A stretch of 12,334 bases of DNA from JAAFIP01 sp963775085. GTDB taxonomy: Bacteria > Pseudomonadota > Gammaproteobacteria > Burkholderiales > Burkholderiaceae_C. The notes beneath the pieces are model-generated. The model searched no databases, was not told the origin of the DNA, and saw nothing but the letters and a program-made list of their open reading frames with translations. The DNA lies in contig CAVZHO010000014.1 in the NCBI GenBank assembly GCA_963775085.1, positions 1 to 12,334 on the forward strand, given 5' to 3'. Each line of letters starts with the position of its first letter. The stretch's first letter is position 1. Below are positions 6,346 to 12,334 of this stretch, one piece after another. The position numbers were made by a program, and so were the translations under genes.

Positions 6346-6357
6346 GGGCACATTGTA
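6346..6357 (-). promoter_or_regulatory. TACAAT box 6 bp before the ATG of regulator 1 (possible leaderless start)
   Basis: TACAAT (6357-6352) is a good -10 hexamer match. With 6 bp to the ATG, transcription would start at or next to the start codon. The same arrangement occurs before regulator 2 (10139-10134). No convincing -35 is visible at 16-18 bp and no Shine-Dalgarno is present, so this is a hypothesis resting on conservation. Confidence 0.35.
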
Positions 6358-6391
6358 GGTAAATGGCTGTTTACAGGACTATTTGTATGGA

Positions 6392-6447
6392 GAAATAGTT
6401 CTTTAGCCCAATAAAAAATTGCGGTAGCAGCTATCAAATTAATAGTT
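6392..6447 (-). repeat. Dispersed short repeat, copy 2
   Basis: CTTTAGCCCAATAAAAAATT-GCGGTAGCAGCTAT matches copies 1 and 3 in the flanks while the loop differs. The following AGCTAT...ATAGTT can form a second weak stem. It lies about 50 bp upstream of the regulator 1 start codon, the same position as copy 3 before regulator 2. Confidence 0.65.
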
Positions 6448-6624
6448 ATAGTAGCCAAAAATCTAGCCTAGCGTCATTCCAGACGGGTGCATCGCCGTGC
6501 GTTTTGGGGCAGAATTTCAGTCAAATTTCGTAAATTATTAAGCCCGCATTCGTTACGCAGCCCGCGCATCCGGGCACCATCCGCAACACAGTGCTTGCAA
6601 GTTTACCCAATGGGCTTTTTCAGA

Positions 6625-6629
6625 GAGGA
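6625..6629 (+). promoter_or_regulatory. Ribosome-binding site of binding protein 2
   Basis: GAGGA lies 6 nt before ATG 6636 and excludes the longer frame that opens at 6591. The resulting N-terminus MTFLLRP equals that of the paralogues. Confidence 0.65.
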
Positions 6630-6635
6630 TTGGCT

Positions 6636-7625
6636 ATGACGTTTTTACTTCGCCCCACCATGCAAGCGATGCGCAGCTTGCTTTTGCTTTCTGGCCTGGC
6701 TTTAGGTAGCACGGCTTACGCCCAGGCACAGCCATGGCCTGAGCGACCCGTTCGCATCGTCACACTTTATGGCGCGGGCTCTGCAACTGACGTCATTTTG
6801 CGCAAGCTCCTACCGGAATTGTCAAAGGCGCTCGGACAACCCGTTTTTGTGGAAAACCGCACTGGTGCCAGCGGGCGACTGGCCGCCTATGAAGCAGCCC
6901 ATTCGGCCCCTGATGGTTACACTTTCTTCCAAGGAGAACCGTCCACCATGGTTCTACTGCCCTTGACCGATGCCAAACTTAATTACGATCCGGTGAAAGA
7001 GTTTGTGCCCGTCTTGCGAACAAGCTTGGGCTACTCACTGGTTGCCGTCCCAGCCAACTCTTCCATTCAAAAGCTGGCAGATTTTAAAACGTTAGGTCGC
7101 CCACCCACCTTCGGGCTGCCTGGCCTTGGGGGGTTTGGGCATGTTGCGGCGGCGGCGCTGGGTGCGGCTATCGGGACAGAGTTCACCCTGGTGCCGTATT
7201 CACAAGGGCTGATGGCGCAGGTTCTTGATGTTGCTAAAGGCACTATCGACACGACATTGACCTATTCTTCAATCGCTGGTGGCCTTATCGACGCAGGAAA
7301 GATTCGAATATTGGCCACAACTGGCGCAACGCGCAACCCACTCTTGCCCGAGATCCCCACGGTTTTGGAGATCACAGGGAAAGATGCCGGCATTGCCGTT
7401 TGGACAGGGCTTTTTGCGCCCACGAATACGCCTGTACACATCATCGATCGCATGCGCATCGAGACGCACAAAATTGTGGCCAGCGACAGCTACAAAGCTT
7501 GGCAAAAATCTGTGGGTAGTACGCCGTCAGAGCTGCTCTACGGTGCTGCTTTCGAGCGGTATCTGGCCGACCAGCGCCTGTACTTCAAAAAGATCGTAGA
7601 TACCTACGGTTTGAAGTCCGAGTAA
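6636..7625 (+). CDS. Bug/TctC-family periplasmic solute-binding protein, copy 2
   Basis: The 329-residue protein has a signal peptide with cleavage near AYAQ (about residue 31) and then the complete Bug/TctC fold: WPERPVRIV, GAGSATD, KALGQPVFVENRTGASGR, DGYTFF, YDPVKEFVPVLR, YSQG, IRILATTGATRNPLLPEIP and LFAPTNTP. Differences from copies 1 and 3 in the first ligand loop (TLYGAG instead of PAGAG) and in NRTGASG suggest a different ligand. The C-terminus KKIVDTYGLKSE is shared with the other copies. A methyltransferase gene starts 19 bp downstream with its own Shine-Dalgarno, so the two genes probably share a transcript. The gene is divergent from regulator 1. No TctA/TctB genes are in the window. 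Confidence 0.88.
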   Translation: MTFLLRPTMQAMRSLLLLSGLALGSTAYAQAQPWPERPVRIVTLYGAGSATDVILRKLLPELSKALGQPVFVENRTGASGRLAAYEAAHSAPDGYTFFQGEPSTMVLLPLTDAKLNYDPVKEFVPVLRTSLGYSLVAVPANSSIQKLADFKTLGRPPTFGLPGLGGFGHVAAAALGAAIGTEFTLVPYSQGLMAQVLDVAKGTIDTTLTYSSIAGGLIDAGKIRILATTGATRNPLLPEIPTVLEITGKDAGIAVWTGLFAPTNTPVHIIDRMRIETHKIVASDSYKAWQKSVGSTPSELLYGAAFERYLADQRLYFKKIVDTYGLKSE

Positions 7626-7634
7626 CCTCACGCC

Positions 7635-7639
7635 AGGAG
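7635..7639 (+). promoter_or_regulatory. Ribosome-binding site of the methyltransferase
   Basis: AGGAG lies 5 nt before ATG 7645 in the 19-bp gap after the binding-protein stop, supporting translation of the methyltransferase from a shared mRNA. Confidence 0.65.
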
Positions 7640-7644
7640 TTCAC

Positions 7645-8565
7645 ATGAGGGACGCCGTTGCCAGCCAAACCAGCATGACCACATCCCTCATACGCGCGTT
7701 GCACACGCGCCATGATCCGCTGCCGTTGCTGCATGACCCATGGGGCGATCGGCTGGTTCCCGCATCGGGTGTCGAGTTCATTCACCAAAAAGCCTTGCTT
7801 AGCTTGTCGGCCCAGGCGCTAGCCAGACCCGCGACTCTGTCCATGTCTCCCGGTGATTCATGGTTGCACAGCAGGCCCTTTTATACCGGGGTGATTACCC
7901 GTTCCAGATTCGCGGAAGACGCATTGCTCGCTGCTGTAAAGCGGGGTGTGAGGCAATACGTGCTGCTGGGTGCGGGCTTTGACAGCTTTAGCTTGCGTAG
8001 ACCCGATGGCGTGCGCGATCTGGTGGTGTATGAAATTGACCACCCTGCGACCCAGGCTGTCAAGCGCCAGCGAATGGCGGTGTGCCAAGTGACACCGCGG
8101 GCGCCCGTCCACTATATCGCGGCTAATTTGTCCAAGGAAGGCGTGGCGGCAGCGCTGTTGCGCTCTGATTTTCGATTCAATGAGCCGGTGTTTTTCTCGT
8201 GGCTGGGGGTGACTATGTACCTGAGTCGAACAGACAATTTGGGACTACTGGGTGCTATCGGCCAGCTTGCAGCGCCAGGCAGCGAAGTGGTTTTCAACTA
8301 CTTCGACCAGGAGGCATTTTTTGACAATACGGGCAGCGGGCCTTTCAGTGAGATGCAACGTTCAGTGACGGCGATAGGCGAGCCGCTGTTGTCTGGTTTT
8401 GACCCAGCACACCTGGCCAAAGACCTTCACGGCATAGGGCTATCGCTGCAAGAAGACCTAGACGATGCGCAAACGCTTCAACGCTACGATCGTCTGGGTG
8501 CCAACGGTTTGCAGCCCCTTGGCTGGAGTCATGTGGCACGTGCTAGCGTACCTGTGCGCAATTAA
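7645..8565 (+). CDS. SAM-dependent methyltransferase, leucine carboxyl methyltransferase (LCM) family
   Basis: The 306-residue protein has the features of bacterial LCM/TIGR00027-type class I methyltransferases: an N-terminal segment with RALHTRHDPLPLL and DPWGDRLV, a conserved TRSRFAEDAL, SAM motif I YVLLGAGFDSFSLRR (about 105-119), an acidic motif II VYEIDHPATQAVKRQR (about 128-143) and FFSWLGVTMYL (about 183-193). The length is normal. Members methylate small molecules or carboxyl groups using S-adenosylmethionine; many bacterial ones have no known substrate. Its position 19 bp after a Bug-type binding-protein gene suggests a link to the bound ligand or its metabolism, which is inference. 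Modules 1 and 3 lack this gene. Its TAA stop (8563-8565) overlaps the stop of the convergent regulator 2 (8564-8562) in the shared TTAA. Confidence 0.85.
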   Translation: MRDAVASQTSMTTSLIRALHTRHDPLPLLHDPWGDRLVPASGVEFIHQKALLSLSAQALARPATLSMSPGDSWLHSRPFYTGVITRSRFAEDALLAAVKRGVRQYVLLGAGFDSFSLRRPDGVRDLVVYEIDHPATQAVKRQRMAVCQVTPRAPVHYIAANLSKEGVAAALLRSDFRFNEPVFFSWLGVTMYLSRTDNLGLLGAIGQLAAPGSEVVFNYFDQEAFFDNTGSGPFSEMQRSVTAIGEPLLSGFDPAHLAKDLHGIGLSLQEDLDDAQTLQRYDRLGANGLQPLGWSHVARASVPVRN

Positions 8566-10127
8566 ACAGTAGTGGGCTTCATCCCGTGCGCAAGCAAGGC
8601 CTTGACAAAGCGGTTGCGCACATCGGGAATAGAGGACCATCGGCGGCCAAAGTAATTTTCGTCAAATCCGTTGGTAGTGGCGCACAACGCTTTGAAATGC
8701 TCTGCGGCATCCATGTGCTGACCCGTTTCCTCCAGCGCCACAATGATGGCCATGCGTGCCTGGGTGTTGCCTGGGCTGGCAGTTAAACTCTCTTGCAGCT
8801 CATTGATGGCGGCGCTGCGCTCTCCCAAAGCCAGAAGTGTGCGGCCATAAGAGTACAAAAGATGGCTTTGACGAATTGGAGTCAGTGCAATCAAAGACTC
8901 AGCCAGAATTCTGGATGCAGTGAACTGCCCTACAAAAAACAAAACGTTTGATTTGAACTGCATGGCCGACTGATCGCTGGGGCCAAGGGCTAGCGCTTGC
9001 GTAGACGCAAGCAGCGCCTCTGGGTGTTTGCCAAGGTCAGTCAACAGCTGGCTCGCCACATAATGCGCACCTGCCTGCGTTGGGTCTAGCTCAATTGCCT
9101 TGTAGACCTCTGCTAAAGCCTGCTCTGCATTTGCTGAAGCCCATTGACCAGTATGGCAAAAAACAATGTCCCACGAGTGCGAATGTGCCAGCGCCCGCCA
9201 GGCCCTGGCGTATTGCGGAAAAGCTTGCACTGCCAGTGCGGCCAGTCTCTGCGCCTCGCGCGTGCCCTCGACTGTGGTGATTAGCATCGTGGCAAGAACA
9301 CGTGAACATAAGTCATACGCGTTCAACGAAGCTGGCATCTGCGCAAAGGATTTTCGATAACTGAAACTGCCCAGCGCTGCATTCAGATTTCCTGCTATGC
9401 GCCAGAACAGTGTCGCCATCTCCAATTCAATATCCGAAAATTTCACCTGCTTGCGTTCTGACCAGACGATTTCGTCTGATACCCCGTCGATCATTTCCAA
9501 GGACCAGACGATCGTAGCCTCACTGAACTGCACCTGTCCAGATACCAGGTAGCGAGCGTTCAACCGTTCACACACTTGGCTGCTACTTAACTGCTGCCCA
9601 CGCAGCGAAAATGACGAGAATCTGCCGATTACCCGCAAGCTTTTTAGTCTTGAAAGCTCGGTAATCAGGTCGCCAGCAAACGACATCGCTAGCCGCTCCG
9701 AGCGCGCATCACCGTCGATACTGGTAAAGCCCATGACGGCGATTGCCGGGGTGATTTGCCCACCTGCATCAGGTGTTGTGGGCAATACCGCCGCTGGCAT
9801 CGAGTCCGCGGCATTCAGACCGGGGTCATCCCGGTGCGTGACCATCAAACGATAGCCACGCCGCGCCTCGGTTTGCAACACAGCATGATTTGGGTCATTA
9901 ATGGCGTGACGAATGTCGCGGATGCACTGCACCAGTGAATCGTCGGTCACCGCTACATCAGCCCATACAGACTTGAACAACTGCTCTTTGCTGACGATAG
10001 CGCCATTGGCATTGATCAGACATTCCAGCACACGCGCACTTTGAGCTCGCAAGGCGATCTTGGCACCCGTGCTGTCACTCAGCATTTGGGCAGAGGGGTC
10101 AAAAACGGTGGTGCCGAGTTGGATCAT
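8562..10127 (-). CDS. Cytoplasmic regulator 2: winged helix, TolB-like domain, TPR array
   Basis: The 521-residue paralogue of regulator 1 has the same order: winged helix (about 1-95; LFKSVWADVAVTDDSLVQCIRDIRHAI, RRGYRLM), a TolB-like domain starting at ITPAIAVMGFTSIDGD with LRVIGRFSSFSLRG and YLVSGQVQ, then TPR helices (YKAIELDPTQAGAHYVASQLLTDLG) and a C-terminal YFGRRW. The frame is open upstream to an ATG at 10175, but ATG 10127 is preferred: the first 16 residues and their codons are identical to regulator 1 and the upstream frame of regulator 1 has a stop. No Shine-Dalgarno precedes either ATG. It is divergent from binding protein 3 and convergent with, and overlapping by stop codons, the methyltransferase. 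No membrane helix is visible. The proposed targets are the adjacent modules; the signal is unknown. Confidence 0.85.
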   Translation of the reverse strand: MIQLGTTVFDPSAQMLSDSTGAKIALRAQSARVLECLINANGAIVSKEQLFKSVWADVAVTDDSLVQCIRDIRHAINDPNHAVLQTEARRGYRLMVTHRDDPGLNAADSMPAAVLPTTPDAGGQITPAIAVMGFTSIDGDARSERLAMSFAGDLITELSRLKSLRVIGRFSSFSLRGQQLSSSQVCERLNARYLVSGQVQFSEATIVWSLEMIDGVSDEIVWSERKQVKFSDIELEMATLFWRIAGNLNAALGSFSYRKSFAQMPASLNAYDLCSRVLATMLITTVEGTREAQRLAALAVQAFPQYARAWRALAHSHSWDIVFCHTGQWASANAEQALAEVYKAIELDPTQAGAHYVASQLLTDLGKHPEALLASTQALALGPSDQSAMQFKSNVLFFVGQFTASRILAESLIALTPIRQSHLLYSYGRTLLALGERSAAINELQESLTASPGNTQARMAIIVALEETGQHMDAAEHFKALCATTNGFDENYFGRRWSSIPDVRNRFVKALLAHGMKPTTV

Positions 10128-10139
10128 GGGGACATTGTA
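10128..10139 (-). promoter_or_regulatory. TACAAT box 6 bp before the ATG of regulator 2
   Basis: TACAAT (10139-10134) with 6 bp to ATG 10127 repeats the arrangement before regulator 1. Of the surrounding 68 bp (10080-10147), 66 match regulator 1. It may be a -10 box of a leaderless mRNA; no clear -35 is seen. Confidence 0.35.
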
Positions 10140-10170
10140 GATAAATGCCAGTTCAGCGGGTAATTTACAT

Positions 10171-10228
10171 GACAAATAGGTCTTTAGCCCAATAGAATGT
10201 TGCGGGAGCAGCTATAAATTATATAGCT
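10171..10228 (-). repeat. Dispersed short repeat, copy 3
   Basis: CTTTAGCCCAATAGAATGTT-GCGGGAGCAGCTAT is the third copy. It ends in a perfect 7-bp stem AGCTATA-AATTA-TATAGCT (10210-10228), making this the most structured copy. It lies about 45 bp upstream of the regulator 2 start codon, equivalent to copy 2. Confidence 0.65.
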
Positions 10229-10274
10229 AATGAAGGTCACACAAACTTACTCTGCGCAGGCCGAATGCGCCGGG

Positions 10275-10316
10275 TTGGCTGTAGCAAAGACCAATGAGTA
10301 AGCTACATTTAGCCAA
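10275..10316. promoter_or_regulatory. Long bulged inverted repeat upstream of binding protein 3
   Basis: TTGGCT-GTAGC (10275-10285) pairs with GCTAC-ATTT-AGCCAA (10302-10316): 11 bp in total with an ATTT bulge and a 16-nt loop. It ends about 100 bp before the binding-protein ATG. It could be an mRNA leader structure or a spaced operator; no T-run follows. Confidence 0.3.
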
Positions 10317-10404
10317 TCTTTAGGCAAAGCTTCGTGACGCTCAGGCAGGCAGCAGGCACGATGGAGGCTATGCTGTTTCCATCTGGCGCAGCGTTTGCAA
10401 GCAC

Positions 10405-10409
10405 AGGAG
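10405..10409 (+). promoter_or_regulatory. Ribosome-binding site of binding protein 3
   Basis: AGGAG lies 7 nt before ATG 10417, in the sequence AGGAGATTGACCATG, nearly identical to that of binding protein 1. It excludes the in-frame TTG at 10411. Confidence 0.75.
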
Positions 10410-10416
10410 ATTGACC

Positions 10417-11403
10417 ATGACTTTTCTACTTGGCCCGATGATGCAAGCCGCAGGCCGCTGGCTTTGCTTGTCTTGCTTGGCTTTGGGCGCGGTGGTGTTC
10501 GCGCAAACACCTAGCTGGCCTGAGCGGCCCATACGCATCGTCGTGCCTGCCGGGGCTGGTTCGGCAGGTGACAACACCATACGTAAAATTTCTATTGAGC
10601 TGGCCAAAGCTTTAGGGCAAGCTGTGGTCGTCGACAACCGCCCCGGGGCGGGCGGGCGCCTTGCCGCTGGCGAAGCGGCCCGGGCCGCGGGTGATGGTTA
10701 CACATTCCTCTACGCAGACTCAGGGGTGATGCTTCTGCTACCGCTGACCGGCGGCAAAACAACGTACGACCCTGAAAAAGACTTTCTTCCGGTGGTACGG
10801 GTAAATTATGTGTATCCCTACATCGCAGTCCCTGCCGCTTCGTCCATATTCAAGTTGGCTGACTTTAAAAATTTGGGGCGCACCCCTACGATGGGCGTTA
10901 CAGGGCTGGGCGGGCTGTCGCACGCGGCCAGCCTGTCGCTGGGGCGGGCGCATGGCGTTGATTTTTCTTTGGTACCGTATTCCCAAGGCGGTATGGCTGT
11001 CATCCTGGATGTGGCCAAAGGGACAACCGATGCGTCGATGTCCTACGCGTCGGAGGCAAAAGGCCTGATCGGGTCGGGCAAGGTACGATTTATTGCGACC
11101 CTGGCACCCACCCGCAACCCCATGTTTCCAGACGTGCCGTCGGTGGACGAATTCGCTTCACCGGGCGGTGGTTTAGCCACCTGGACAGCACTGTTTGCGC
11201 CTGCCGGGACGCCCCAGCCTATGGTGGAGCGCATGCGCACCGAAATCAATAAAGTTCTTTTGGGTGATGTCTTTCAGGCGTTTTACGGCGCACTGGGCGT
11301 GCCGATAGAGGTGTTGGACGGGCCGGGTTTCACCAAGTTTTACAGCGAACAACGCCTGCATCTCAAAAAAATTGTAGATACCTACGGCTTGAAATCGGAG
11401 TGA
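10417..11403 (+). CDS. Bug/TctC-family periplasmic solute-binding protein, copy 3
   Basis: The 328-residue protein has a signal peptide with cleavage near VFAQ (about residue 30) and the full Bug/TctC fold: WPERPIRIVVPAGAG, Asp in GSAGDN, KALGQAVVVDNRPGAGGR, DGYTFL, YDPEKDFLPVVRV, LVPYSQG, VRFIATLAPTRNPMFPDVPS and LFAPAGTP. It is closer to copy 1 than to copy 2 in the first ligand loop, in TLAPTRNPMFPDVPS and in its 5' end, including the ribosome-binding site. GLATW and GVPIEVLDGPGF differ from the other copies around the second domain. It converges with regulator 3, with 11 bp between the stops. It is again an orphan binding protein with no permease gene nearby. The ligand is unknown. Confidence 0.88.
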   Translation: MTFLLGPMMQAAGRWLCLSCLALGAVVFAQTPSWPERPIRIVVPAGAGSAGDNTIRKISIELAKALGQAVVVDNRPGAGGRLAAGEAARAAGDGYTFLYADSGVMLLLPLTGGKTTYDPEKDFLPVVRVNYVYPYIAVPAASSIFKLADFKNLGRTPTMGVTGLGGLSHAASLSLGRAHGVDFSLVPYSQGGMAVILDVAKGTTDASMSYASEAKGLIGSGKVRFIATLAPTRNPMFPDVPSVDEFASPGGGLATWTALFAPAGTPQPMVERMRTEINKVLLGDVFQAFYGALGVPIEVLDGPGFTKFYSEQRLHLKKIVDTYGLKSE

Positions 11404-11414
11404 TAAAAAAGTGG

Positions 11415-12334
11415 CTATTGGATTTCTGTTGCCATGCCATGCGCTTGAAATGCTGTGACGTACCGCGAAAGCACCTCAGGTATGGCATCCCACCGGCGAC
11501 CATCAAAGCACTTGCTAAATCCGTTGCTGTGCGCCAGGAGCAGCTGGTAATGCTTCGCCGCATTCACATGTTGACCATTCTCTTCCAGCGCAACAATTAA
11601 ACTGGCACGTGCCGTATTTAAACCCGGAGTAGCTACAAGCACTTCTTGCAGAATATGGATGGCCTCTTGGTGCTCGCCTAATGCAAGTAGTGTTCTGCCG
11701 TGGACACCGAGATAATTTGGAAGTCGAAATGGGCTGAAGCCAATTAAAGACGCTGACAGTTTTTTTGCCTCTGCAAATTGGCCTGTGCTAAACAAAATCA
11801 CTGCATGGATGTTGAGCAATATCGGGTCACTTGGCGCTAACTCCATGGCACGGTGAGACGAAAGTAGCGCCTCAGTGTGCTGCCCATTAAATAACAACAA
11901 ATTCGCCAATACGCCATAGGCCGTTGCTTGAGACGAATCCAGTTCAATGCCTTTATGCGCCTCCTTCAAGGCTTGGGGAATATGCTCTTCGGTCCACTCG
12001 CCTGTAAAGTAGTGCATGATGTCGAGTAAATGCACTATGGCCGCTGATCGCCACGCGCGTGCATAGGTTGGGTACAGACGCAAAGCTTGTGCGGCAAGTT
12101 GATGTGCCTCTTGCATGCCTTTGATCGTGTAGCTCATACCCAGTGCTGACACACGCGCGCACAGGTCGTAGGCATTGAGTGATTCGGGTGCACTGGCCAT
12201 CGCTTTTCGCCACGTGAACACACTGACGTTGGCATAAATCGTACCGGCAATGCGGCCATTTAAAGCAGCTGTTTCTGTGTACAAATCAATAAACTTTATT
12301 TGCTTGCGCTCTGCCCACACAATCTCGTCGGTAC
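11415..12334 (-). CDS. Cytoplasmic regulator 3: C-terminal part (TolB-like end and TPR array), cut by right edge
   Basis: The frame is open from the right edge (TDEIVWAERKQIKF...) to the TAG at 11417-11415, giving about 306 residues. TDEIVWAERKQ aligns with SDEIVWSERKQ of regulator 2 near residue 220, so the winged helix and most of the TolB-like domain lie beyond the window. TPR-type helices follow (AHKGIELDSSQATAYGVLANLLLFNGQHTEALL), and the end FDGRRWDAIPEVLSRYV matches the YFGRRW tail of the paralogues, with Tyr replaced. The GTG at 12320 is not the start. It converges with binding protein 3, keeping the pairing seen in modules 1 and 2. Confidence 0.82.
   Translation of the reverse strand, partial: TDEIVWAERKQIKFIDLYTETAALNGRIAGTIYANVSVFTWRKAMASAPESLNAYDLCARVSALGMSYTIKGMQEAHQLAAQALRLYPTYARAWRSAAIVHLLDIMHYFTGEWTEEHIPQALKEAHKGIELDSSQATAYGVLANLLLFNGQHTEALLSSHRAMELAPSDPILLNIHAVILFSTGQFAEAKKLSASLIGFSPFRLPNYLGVHGRTLLALGEHQEAIHILQEVLVATPGLNTARASLIVALEENGQHVNAAKHYQLLLAHSNGFSKCFDGRRWDAIPEVLSRYVTAFQAHGMATEIQ

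Larger units (their letters stand above)
6358..6635. other. Divergent intergenic region between regulator 1 and binding protein 2
   Basis: The region holds dispersed repeat copy 2 (6392-6447), an AT-rich stretch around 6515-6541 with the imperfect dyad AATTTCGTAAATT, a 5-bp GC hairpin (GCCCG/CGGGC, 6560-6575) and the palindrome CTTGCAAG (6594-6601). Promoters for both divergent genes must be near here, but none matches consensus well enough to place. No gene was found. Confidence 0.4.
10140..10416. other. Divergent intergenic region between regulator 2 and binding protein 3
   Basis: Besides dispersed repeat copy 3 and the large dyad at 10275-10316, the region contains a plus-strand ATG 10236-10390 stretch without a coding frame of note. 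It shares no obvious sequence with 6358-6635 apart from the repeat and the regulator-proximal end. No gene was found. Confidence 0.35.

Noticed and set aside
6591..6635. Longer N-terminus for binding protein 2 starting at 6591
   Set aside because: A Shine-Dalgarno fits ATG 6636, and the paralogues start at MTFLLRP. The extension would bury the signal peptide.
10128..10175. Longer N-terminus for regulator 2 starting at ATG 10175
   Set aside because: It has no Shine-Dalgarno, and the equivalent frame before regulator 1 contains a stop. The conserved protein starts at MIQLGTT.
1..12334. Mobile element, CRISPR array, tRNA or rRNA
   Set aside because: No transposase or integrase frame, regularly spaced direct repeat with unique spacers, or tRNA/rRNA-like sequence was seen. 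The duplicated modules lack flanking repeats that would mark a transposon.

Overview
The window looks like a chromosomal accessory region of a betaproteobacterium, most likely Burkholderiales/Comamonadaceae. The reasons are several orphan Bug (TctC-type) periplasmic binding proteins, the tail of a pobA gene with a close match to PobA C-termini as I remember them, and a short dispersed AGCTGCT...GGGCTAAAGGC element resembling a repeat I associate with Comamonadaceae genomes. No database search was possible, so the assignment is an inference.

Left end (1-660): the first ~36 codons of a predicted membrane or exported protein run off the left edge on the minus strand, over an 8-bp dyad. Then come one copy of the dispersed repeat, a 62-residue 3' remnant of pobA (4-hydroxybenzoate 3-monooxygenase), and a decayed piece of a repeat-lipoprotein gene. 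This is a rearrangement scar.

Left arm (660-3387, minus strand): four exported proteins, probably one operon read DUF1566/Lcl protein -> repeat lipoprotein -> small lipoprotein -> repeat lipoprotein. The two repeat lipoproteins have four ~52-residue units each, built around VW(E/Q)Q.DG and GWG motifs. This suggests beta-propeller-like blades on a surface or periplasmic anchor. Both end in a broken fifth unit.

Right arm (3773-12334): three tandem copies of a module with a plus-strand Bug-type solute-binding protein convergent with a minus-strand cytoplasmic regulator (winged helix, TolB-like domain, TPR array). Module 2 also carries a SAM-dependent methyltransferase between them; its stop codon overlaps that of the regulator. 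Module 3 is cut by the right edge. No TctA/TctB permease and no membrane sensor are present. The regulators are divergent from the next module's binding protein, so the intergenic regions at 6346-6635 and 10128-10416 hold divergent promoters, and each carries one copy of the dispersed repeat. The first two regulator genes are almost identical at nucleotide level around their start codons, where a TACAAT box lies 6 bp before the ATG and no Shine-Dalgarno is visible.

The most interesting candidate system is this triplicated binding-protein/TPR-regulator module. Its function cannot be read from the sequence; a ligand-responsive regulatory or scavenging role is an inference from gene order. I saw no tRNA, rRNA, CRISPR array, transposase or integrase.
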